A stretch of DNA of 51,196 bases from assembly GCA_900541235.1 (NCBI GenBank), contig UQIW01000020.1, forward strand, positions 1-51,196, given 5' to 3'. Source of the DNA: an uncultured Collinsella sp. Its GTDB lineage: Bacteria > Actinomycetota > Coriobacteriia > Coriobacteriales > Coriobacteriaceae. Shown piece by piece: positions 43,501 through 48,898 of the stretch; position 1 is the first letter of the stretch; each line of letters starts with the position of its first letter. The translations under genes and the position numbers were made by a program. Below the pieces are notes generated by a model that did no database searches, was not told where the DNA came from, and saw nothing but the letters and a program-made list of their open reading frames with translations.

Positions 43501-43907
43501 TGTTCGGTTGCGGCGCGATGGTTGAGGCCCCACTCGTACGTGGCGCCGCTCTGGGTGGAAAAGGTGGTGTAGGTTGATCCAGGTTCAAAATAGTTACCGG
43601 CACCCTGTGGCCTCAAATTCCATGCAAGCGCAAAATGATTACCGTTAGCTTCTTTGGTGTTCGTTTGGGGCTTGAGGAGCTGCGTGGGAGTTGCGAGGTA
43701 CGGCGTCTCGCCGATCCTATTAGTCGGAGAGGTCGTCGACCAACCAGAAGCTCGGTTGGTAAAGGTTGGGTTCGCTATAAGGTTGCCATCGTCACCGTAC
43801 GCACGCGAGGGCAACCCCCCCCCCGACCATACGAACGAGCATAAGACCGCTGCCAACATCACAAAGGTGCGGCGCATCGACGCTATATGACCGAAAGGAC
43901 CCTGCAT
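40572..43907 (-). CDS. Large cell-wall anchored pilus/tip adhesin with tandem modules
   Basis: A surface protein of about 1111 residues. After a signal peptide (1 to about 36) come two related modules (about 41-300 and 335-598). Each carries YEWGL.HR followed by an M/I-GP.QEN segment and ends in a jelly-roll-like stretch, and may bind carbohydrate. Then come Flg_new/InlB-like repeats (YHFEGWYD, FMGWEYAG) and a C-terminal DUF7601-type domain (LKVSKSVTGNMGDKRAYFKMTVTF) like that of the pilin. The sorting signal is VPTGI (1071-1075), a membrane helix and a basic tail. ATG at 43907 is chosen; a G8 run is the only ribosome site. Confidence 0.85.
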   Translation of the reverse strand: MQGPFGHIASMRRTFVMLAAVLCSFVWSGGGLPSRAYGDDGNLIANPTFTNRASGWSTTSPTNRIGETPYLATPTQLLKPQTNTKEANGNHFALAWNLRPQGAGNYFEPGSTYTTFSTQSGATYEWGLNHRAATEHDVLMLTMGPQQENLSVNSAGQDQLMQLRTWLKARGKMPQGNTVEQHTVYSDPFAANGGFAGSSADGSHFSFEQSDGRIALSVWLVSSNGQGWFSFGTNSTHYYRALPEQDDEFAYQAVYTAASENTMLALTCYDSNLTGANEQYREWFGNLVNDVHVEKQGTRDIYTDFGKVYQENSSETMTTLNNYAFSTSNLKNENTNIANGSFEDDIHLGNKSTSKFTLCSPHWRTTETDHRIEIVAQNDYYIDPVGHSVTFAPSDGEYAAELNAHEASSLYQYVTTDPGKQYEWGLDHRGRSGRDAMALIIGPRQENEPYKDNQKALDQYQQIIQWIQISVDNYVGLDVANFSQSGCSKKIILYSTKFDKVGGFASASSGSAFSWTADAEHTEKWCVWIMASENDAWASYGSNALERKKKVDYDYTYTIPDGQNQSVFAFVACNTANKINSTGNFLDNISFREFYRIEAHTTPNGSGTYFYNSDTKTADFTYAKNYVGKQEKNSYFMVDAKRDDGAVFIGAFVNGEFYSADDAAHWTELNDGTYHFKVDKVTKHYKVHLVFSKAGVQYDVNGGKAYHYDPSDESTGDFVQLSGAGASYTSHAADGQNNGWKFMGWEYAGSGKAVRFSAEHTVTHTAPEGTTDSGTLTIRGKKVNPDTGAAGDTVTVENIPESQGATFVAQWKYRQAFVAQLKNADGTWSNVTTGGTVSSKLKGAKGSIDAGDGSDKDADAYDKSGVAYFVDDGTFVEAVAAPKDGYHFEGWYDLSNPDAPELLSSSPTYTYNVKDRHTGCVYARFTPRTYTLKVSKSVTGNMGDKRAYFKMTVTFTGLKAGQTYAIEYSDAPAQGSHTLVARPNDQAETVENKTAFTADGQGRAIVPFAVKDGLTVSIKTLDYNATYTVSEDDYSSLGYHAELTGASGTLNGPRVTVAVEAKATNSRQVAVPTGITRNPIYALAILAAGVLLVTGMVALRLHRGSRRGGRL
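43815..43824. repeat. Homopolymer tract, G10 on the coding strand, in the signal peptide
   Basis: Ten consecutive C on the plus strand, read as TCG-GGG-GGG-GGG-TTG (Ser-Gly-Gly-Gly-Leu at about 28-32) of the adhesin signal peptide. A change of one base would frameshift the gene before the mature part. The present length keeps it open. Confidence 0.95.
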
Positions 43908-43914
43908 GGGCGCA

Positions 43915-43922
43915 CCCCCCCC
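43915..43922. repeat. Homopolymer tract, G8 on the coding strand, at the adhesin ribosome site
   Basis: Eight consecutive C on the plus strand. On the minus strand G8 lies 7-14 bases before the ATG, the normal position for a ribosome binding site. Upstream to 44048 is a non-coding leader with a weak TTGTAG-18-TACTAC promoter candidate and a 9-bp tandem duplication of CATTTTTCG at 44031-44048. Confidence 0.9.
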
Positions 43923-44048
43923 AGCCGCAGCCCGAGCTTTCGCGCAAGCTACACAAGTAGTACGTTTAAGTTTTTTGATTCTACAACCAGCCCAGGGCAA
44001 AAGCAAAATCATGCGTAACCGATTTGCAGTCATTTTTCGCATTTTTCG

Positions 44049-44104
44049 CATTGCGCAGGTAGGACGCCAAAAGCGGCTAAAAAAGCCCCGTCCCAAATGA
44101 GCTA
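44049..44104. repeat. 56-bp repeat upstream of the pilus operon
   Basis: The partner of 37992-38047, same orientation, 49 of 56 identical. It ends with the LysR stop codon (44102-44104). Together the two copies bracket the entire pilus operon, about 6.06 kb apart. Confidence 0.85.
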
Positions 44105-44980
44105 CTTGAGGAGTTGTGCCATGGCGTTGACGAATTTTTGGACTTGGGGGGTTGGCTCGAGCGGGTAGTGCAGAAAGACCGGTACCTCGCGGCCGCACAG
44201 GAACGGCACGCCCACAAAGGCCGGGTGCACCCCCGACCATGCGCCGCAGGTGAGCACCGCGTCGCCCTTTTCCTCTGCCTCGTTAAAGAGCGCAAAGTCA
44301 AAGCTGTCCACGTCGATCACGTCAACGCCGCCGTCGGCCAGAAGGTCGATGCGCAGGCTGTCCATGGCGTCGTTGCCGTGGCGGAGCACGCGCAGGCGCA
44401 TGCCCTCCAGGTCGGCAACCGTGATGCGCGTCTTACGCGCCAGCGGGCTCATGCGCGGCACGTCGATATAAAACGGCACGTTGACAATGCGGAGCTTTTG
44501 GCAGGCATCGCCCCAGCGTGGGGTCGAAAAACTCGACTGCACCACATCGACCTCGCGGCCCAAGCTGCGCATAACGGTCTCGCGCGCGTCGTAGAGGTCG
44601 CTTACCGGCACGATCTCAAATCGCAGCGACGGTTCCAAATCGTGGATGCCCGACCACATCGACAGCGTTTGGCGCCCCGGGCACATCATCGACACGCCCA
44701 GGCGCACGGCGCCGCCATCGCCCGCCGCGCGTCGGGCACGGCGCAACGCGTCCTCGGACTGCCGCATGATCGAGCGCGCATCGTCCACCAGCAGAGCACC
44801 CGCCGGCGTCACCTTGACGCCCGAGTGCGAGCGTTCGAACAGCGTGATGCCGAACTCGGCCTCGAAGCCCGACACCTGCTTGACGAGCGCCGGAGTCGAC
44901 ACACGCATTTTTGCCGCCGCACGCGAGAAGCTTCCCAGCTCCGCGGCGGCCGATATGGCCTCGAGTCGTCGATCGTACAC
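44102..44980 (-). CDS. LysR-family transcriptional regulator
   Basis: A 292-residue LysR regulator: N-terminal helix-turn-helix (RLEAISAAAELGSFSRAAAKMRVSTPALVKQVSGFEAEFGITLFERSHSGVKVTPAG), linker helix, and a substrate-binding domain (from about 90, VRLGVSMM). A GTG start at 44980 is preferred because GGGAGA lies upstream; an ATG at 45013 would add 11 residues. Divergent from the SDR gene, it probably controls the SDR/MFS/Gfo-Idh cluster. Its 3' end adjoins the pilus operon leader. Confidence 0.88.
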   Translation of the reverse strand: MYDRRLEAISAAAELGSFSRAAAKMRVSTPALVKQVSGFEAEFGITLFERSHSGVKVTPAGALLVDDARSIMRQSEDALRRARRAAGDGGAVRLGVSMMCPGRQTLSMWSGIHDLEPSLRFEIVPVSDLYDARETVMRSLGREVDVVQSSFSTPRWGDACQKLRIVNVPFYIDVPRMSPLARKTRITVADLEGMRLRVLRHGNDAMDSLRIDLLADGGVDVIDVDSFDFALFNEAEEKGDAVLTCGAWSGVHPAFVGVPFLCGREVPVFLHYPLEPTPQVQKFVNAMAQLLK

Positions 44981-45115
44981 GTCAATCTCCCGTTTTCGCG
45001 CCCGTGACCGCATGGGGCCACAGGGGGTTGTTTTCGCAGGTCACGCGCTCAATTGAGAATAAACTGCATCGCACAGTGTAAACCTACGGTTAACGCTATT
45101 CTAACAAATATGCAA

Positions 45116-45144
45116 TTCACCTGCGCAAATGCAAAGCATACGAT
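45116..45144 (+). promoter_or_regulatory. Candidate promoter of the SDR cluster
   Basis: TTCACC (45116-45121), 17-base spacer, TACGAT (45139-45144), about 70 bases before the SDR start. The weak hexamers suit an activator-dependent promoter under the divergent LysR protein. The 45014-45213 gap holds no other gene. Confidence 0.4.
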
Positions 45145-45213
45145 AACCAGCGAAAACCACGTGGGTCGATTAATGGGAGCGGCCCACCGGGAGGCACAAG
45201 AAGGGAAGTTCCT

Positions 45214-46095
45214 ATGAGCAATTGGCTTAAGCTCGAGGGCGATGTCTGCGCCGTGACTGGCGCGCTCGGCGGTATGGGCGCCGAGATCTGCCGCGAGTTC
45301 GCCCGCAATGGCGCCAACGTCGTCATGCTCGACCTGGACGAGGAGAAGGTCAAGGCCGCTGCCGCCGACCTCGCTGCCGAATTTGGCATCCACGCCGAGG
45401 GCTACAAGATGAACGCCACCGACAAGGCCGAGGTTCAGGCTGCCGTCGACGCAACCATCGCCAACTTCGGCCGCGTCGACGTCCTCGTCAACACCGCCGG
45501 TATCCTGCGCTTCGCCGCCATGGAGGACCTGCCGCTGAGCGACTGGGAGCAGGTGCTCAACGTCAACCTCACCGGTTACTTCATCACCTCGCAGCGCTTT
45601 GGTCGCGAGATGATCAAGGCCGGCCAGGGTCGCCTGGTGCACATCTCGACCGTCGCCAGCCACTCCCCCGAGACGTTCTCGGGCGTGTACAGCTCCACCA
45701 AGGCCGGCGTCAACATGATGTCCAAGATGCTCGCCGCCGAGTGGGGCCCCTACGGCGTCCGCTCCAACTGCGTCGAACCCTGCTTCGTTAAGACCCCGAT
45801 GTCGGCCAACTTCTACGCCGACCCCGAGGTCGAAAAGAGCCGCAGCCGTCTGATCGCCACGCGCCGCATCGGCGAGGTCAGCGATATCGCCAACGCCGTC
45901 ATGTTCCTGGCGTCCAAGCGCTCGGACTTTACCACCGGCGACGCCATCAAGGTCGACGGCGGCTTCTCCAACATGATGGGCGACCTCACCGCCAAGCCCG
46001 GCGGCCGTCGCGCCTATGCCGACAACTACCTTAAGAACAAGGGTGTCGAGCTCTGGTCCGATGAGTCCGGCGTCGCCAAGCCGACTGACCAGTAA
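45214..46095 (+). CDS. Short-chain dehydrogenase/reductase (SDR)
   Basis: A 293-residue classical SDR. The NAD(P) loop is TGALGGMG, with Asp in VVMLDLDEE after strand 2, suggesting NAD preference. NTAG, Ser in HISTVAS and YSSTK give the catalytic tetrad. The C-terminal 30 residues (GRRAYADNYLKNKGVELWSDE) extend beyond the usual length. Probably oxidises a sugar acid, polyol or keto-sugar taken up by the next gene product. AAGGGAAG lies before the ATG. Confidence 0.92.
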   Translation: MSNWLKLEGDVCAVTGALGGMGAEICREFARNGANVVMLDLDEEKVKAAAADLAAEFGIHAEGYKMNATDKAEVQAAVDATIANFGRVDVLVNTAGILRFAAMEDLPLSDWEQVLNVNLTGYFITSQRFGREMIKAGQGRLVHISTVASHSPETFSGVYSSTKAGVNMMSKMLAAEWGPYGVRSNCVEPCFVKTPMSANFYADPEVEKSRSRLIATRRIGEVSDIANAVMFLASKRSDFTTGDAIKVDGGFSNMMGDLTAKPGGRRAYADNYLKNKGVELWSDESGVAKPTDQ

Positions 46096-46161
46096 ACCAA
46101 CCTGACAGGGAGGTCCCGCGGACACGCCCGCTCCTCCCCCGTATCGATTAGAAAGAGTCCA

Positions 46162-47418
46162 ATGGCTTCCACCAACTCCAACAAGGGTCGCGCCGTCGTG
46201 CTTTCCGCCGCGTGCGTCACCATGTTCTTCATCAGCTCCATCGCGCTGTATTCCGTCGTGAGCAAGAACCTGCTCGCCGTCTACCCCGAGTGGTCGAGCG
46301 CCCTTACCTGGGCGTTCCCGGTCTTTCAGACCATCATGGCCGTGACGGGCATCTTCGCCGGCCGCATCTCCGATAAGATCGGCCCGCGCAACGTCGTGAT
46401 CGCCGCCGCCGCGTGCTACGGCGTGGGCTGGTTCATGTCCGGCACCGTCACCGAGCCGTGGCAGTTCTACCTGTGGTTCTCGCTCGTCGCCGCCATCGGC
46501 AACGGCCTGGGCTACAACCCGGCGCTCACCACCGGCCAAAAGTGGTTCATCGACAAGAAGGGCCTTGCCTCCGGCATCACCCTGGCCGCTTCGACCGCCG
46601 GCCCCGCCGTGCTGTCCCCGGTGCTCGCCTCGCTGCTCATCCCGAGCCTGGGCATCTTTGGCGCCCTCAAGGCACTCGGCGTCATCTTCTTTGTGACGAT
46701 CGCCGCCTCCGCCCTGTTCCTGAAGGCCCCCGAGGCCGGTTGGCTGCCCGAGGGCTTCGAGGCCCCCAAGGGTGGCGCACATGCCGGCACCTTCGGTGAC
46801 CTCACCCCGGGCGAGATGGTCAAGACCCCGCGCTTCTGGGTCCTCATCATCACCTTCGCCTTCGCCGCCACCGCGGGTACCCTGCTCGTGGGCAAGGTTG
46901 CCTCCATCGCCGCCGTCCAGCTCTTCGCCGACCCCACGAGCGCCGCGGCCGTCGCCCTCGGCGGTGTGGTGGTCTCCGTCAACACCTGCGCCAACCTGGT
47001 CGGCCGCCTGTCCTTTGGCCAGATCATCGACAAGCTCGGCGCCTATAAGTCGCTGCTCATCAGCCTTGTCGTCACCATCGTCGCGCTCGTCATCATGTCG
47101 ATGAGCTTTACGCAGAGCATGTTCTTTGTGGCACTCGCCCTGCTCGGCTTTAGCTTTGGCGCCCTGCTCGTCATCTACCCGCCGCTCACCGGTGGCGCCT
47201 TTGGTACCAGCAACATCGGCGTCAACTACGGCATCATGTTTTTGGGCTATGCCGCTTCCACCTGGATCAGCCAGCCCATCACCGCCGTGCTGTATCACGC
47301 CGAGGCTGGCAGCGCCGCCTACCAGCAGTCCTTCTACGGCGCCATTGTGATCGCCGCCATCGCCGTCGTGCTCACCGTCTACATGATGGTCTCCGACAGC
47401 AAGAAGAAGTCCGCCTAG
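46162..47418 (+). CDS. MFS transporter, oxalate/formate antiporter (OFA) type
   Basis: A 418-residue 12-helix carrier. The features YPEWSSALTWAFPVFQTIMAVTGIFAGRISDKIGPR, the GNGLGYNPALTTGQKWFIDKKGLASGIT loop and the long central loop are shared by the OFA family, which moves small carboxylates. It lies 66 bp after the SDR gene. With the SDR and Gfo/Idh enzymes it suggests uptake and oxidation of a carboxylated or polyol substrate, not identified. Confidence 0.9.
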   Translation: MASTNSNKGRAVVLSAACVTMFFISSIALYSVVSKNLLAVYPEWSSALTWAFPVFQTIMAVTGIFAGRISDKIGPRNVVIAAAACYGVGWFMSGTVTEPWQFYLWFSLVAAIGNGLGYNPALTTGQKWFIDKKGLASGITLAASTAGPAVLSPVLASLLIPSLGIFGALKALGVIFFVTIAASALFLKAPEAGWLPEGFEAPKGGAHAGTFGDLTPGEMVKTPRFWVLIITFAFAATAGTLLVGKVASIAAVQLFADPTSAAAVALGGVVVSVNTCANLVGRLSFGQIIDKLGAYKSLLISLVVTIVALVIMSMSFTQSMFFVALALLGFSFGALLVIYPPLTGGAFGTSNIGVNYGIMFLGYAASTWISQPITAVLYHAEAGSAAYQQSFYGAIVIAAIAVVLTVYMMVSDSKKKSA

Positions 47419-47425
47419 TTTTACC

Positions 47426-47458
47426 GATGCGACAAAGGGACAGCCCCTTTGTCGCATT
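47426..47458. repeat. 33-bp palindrome, copy inside the SDR cluster
   Basis: GATGCGACAAAGGGAC-A-GCCCCTTTGTCGCATT, starting eight bases after the MFS stop and 29 bases before the Gfo/Idh start, so it may reduce read-through between two genes of one cluster. Confidence 0.85.
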
Positions 47459-47487
47459 CCACCGGCCACCAGTATTAAGGAGTCGAA

Positions 47488-48528
47488 ATGTCTGAGCTCA
47501 ACCCCGTCCGCATTGCCGTTATCGGCGCCGGCGCCATGGGCCGCAACCACATCCGCTTTGTCACCGAGGAGCCCGAGGCCGAGCTCGTCGCCATCGCCGA
47601 CGCCTTTGAGGGCGCCCGCGCCACGGCCGAGGCCGCCGGCGTGCCGTTTTACACCGATCCCGCCCAGATGATGGACGAGGTCAAGCCCGAGGCCGTCATT
47701 ATCGCCACCCCCAACGACCTGCACCTGGGCGTTGCCCGCGAGGCTGTGAAGCGCAACATCGTGCCGCTGGTCGAAAAGCCGATCTCCAACGATCTTGAGG
47801 ATGCCCAGGCCTTCGCCGCCGAGGCCGAGACCGCCGGCGTGCCCGTGCTCGTGGGCCAGCACCGTCGCCACAATCCCTTCGTCAACAAAGCCAAGGAGAT
47901 CATCGAGTCCGGCGAGCTGGGCAAGCTCACCGTATCGAGCTTCCACTACATGATCTATAAGAATGACGAGTACTTCGACGTCGAGTGGCGCCGCAAGAAG
48001 GGTGCCGGCCCGATCCTGGTCAACCTGGTGCACGATGTCGACCTGCTCCGCTATCTGCTGGGCGAGCCCGTTGCCGTCCAGGGTATGCAGTCCAGCGCCG
48101 CCCGCGGTTTTGAGACCGAGGACTCCGCCGTGGTCAACGTCCGTTTTGCCGATGGCGCGCTTGCGAGCATGACCATCTCCGACGCCACCGCCAGCCCCTG
48201 GAACTGGGAGGCCACCGCTCGCGAGGATCCGCAGTACCGCCCCTTCGACGCCGACGCCTACTTTATCGGCGGCACTAAGGGCGCCCTTTCGCTGCCCCGC
48301 CTGCACCGGTTCTCCTACGACGGCGCCTCCAACTGGCACAAGCCGCTGCAGATGGAGATCCCGGCCGTGGACCCGGCGCTGCCGCACAAGATGCAGCTCA
48401 AGCACTTTGTGAAGGTCGTTCGCCGCGAGGTCGAGCCCGTCGTGACCCCCGCCGACAACGTCAAAACGCTCACGCTGCTCAACGCCGTCAAAGAGGCCGC
48501 CGAGACCGGCCAACTCGTCGAGCTGTAA
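47488..48528 (+). CDS. Gfo/Idh/MocA family oxidoreductase
   Basis: A 346-residue NAD(P)-dependent oxidoreductase: N-terminal Rossmann fold (VIGAGAMGRNHIRFV) and the C-terminal sheet domain. EKP (VEKPISND) and GQHRRHNPF are the family landmarks, with a YKNDEYFDVEWRRKKGAGP segment and the His in LVHDVDLLRYLLG as candidate catalytic residues. Members oxidise inositols, sugars or sugar acids. AAGGAG seven bases upstream. The terminator lies about 70 bp downstream. Confidence 0.92.
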   Translation: MSELNPVRIAVIGAGAMGRNHIRFVTEEPEAELVAIADAFEGARATAEAAGVPFYTDPAQMMDEVKPEAVIIATPNDLHLGVAREAVKRNIVPLVEKPISNDLEDAQAFAAEAETAGVPVLVGQHRRHNPFVNKAKEIIESGELGKLTVSSFHYMIYKNDEYFDVEWRRKKGAGPILVNLVHDVDLLRYLLGEPVAVQGMQSSAARGFETEDSAVVNVRFADGALASMTISDATASPWNWEATAREDPQYRPFDADAYFIGGTKGALSLPRLHRFSYDGASNWHKPLQMEIPAVDPALPHKMQLKHFVKVVRREVEPVVTPADNVKTLTLLNAVKEAAETGQLVEL

Positions 48529-48600
48529 TGCCTTAGGGTGGGCCACGATAAAACTCCACGCCGAGCACCTCGGACCGCCGCAAATAAGCCCCTCTTCTTT

Positions 48601-48635
48601 GCCCCGCGAGCAGCCTTCTACCCGCGGGGCTTTTT
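48601..48635 (+). terminator. Terminator after the Gfo/Idh gene
   Basis: Stem GCCCCGCG / CGCGGGGC with a 14-base loop followed by T5. Confidence 0.88.
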
Positions 48636-48666
48636 GCACCTCGGCTTGATTCGTTCGCCACCAAAT

Positions 48667-48806
48667 GGGCCTATCTACTACGTTTAACCGATTACCCTCA
48701 ACCATGCCGAATTTCGCGAAATTAAAACCGCAGGTAGACGGCTTGCCGATTTTCGGAAAACCGGGGGATGGTCGACCCATACGGTTCAAACGTAGTAGAT
48801 AGGCCC
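48667..48806. repeat. Long inverted repeat element before tex
   Basis: Perfect 19-bp arms GGGCCTATCTACTACGTTT (48667-48685) and its complement (48788-48806), extended by AACCG/CGGTT with one bulge. The 100-base interior can fold further (TTTCGCGAAA, CCGATTTTCGG). The remaining bases of 48529-48898 hold the upstream terminator and the tex leader. Confidence 0.88.
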
Positions 48807-48898
48807 CTTTCGTGGCGCAACCCCAAAACAGTCTTTTGGGACGGGTGGTATCCTTGGTAGCCCTGTGCTGCAAACGCACCTTAAACGCAAGGAGTCCC

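Noticed and set aside
43908..44240. A 111-residue N-terminal extension of the adhesin
   Set aside because: It overlaps the LysR coding region and the 56-bp repeat, lacks coding character and would bury the signal peptide.
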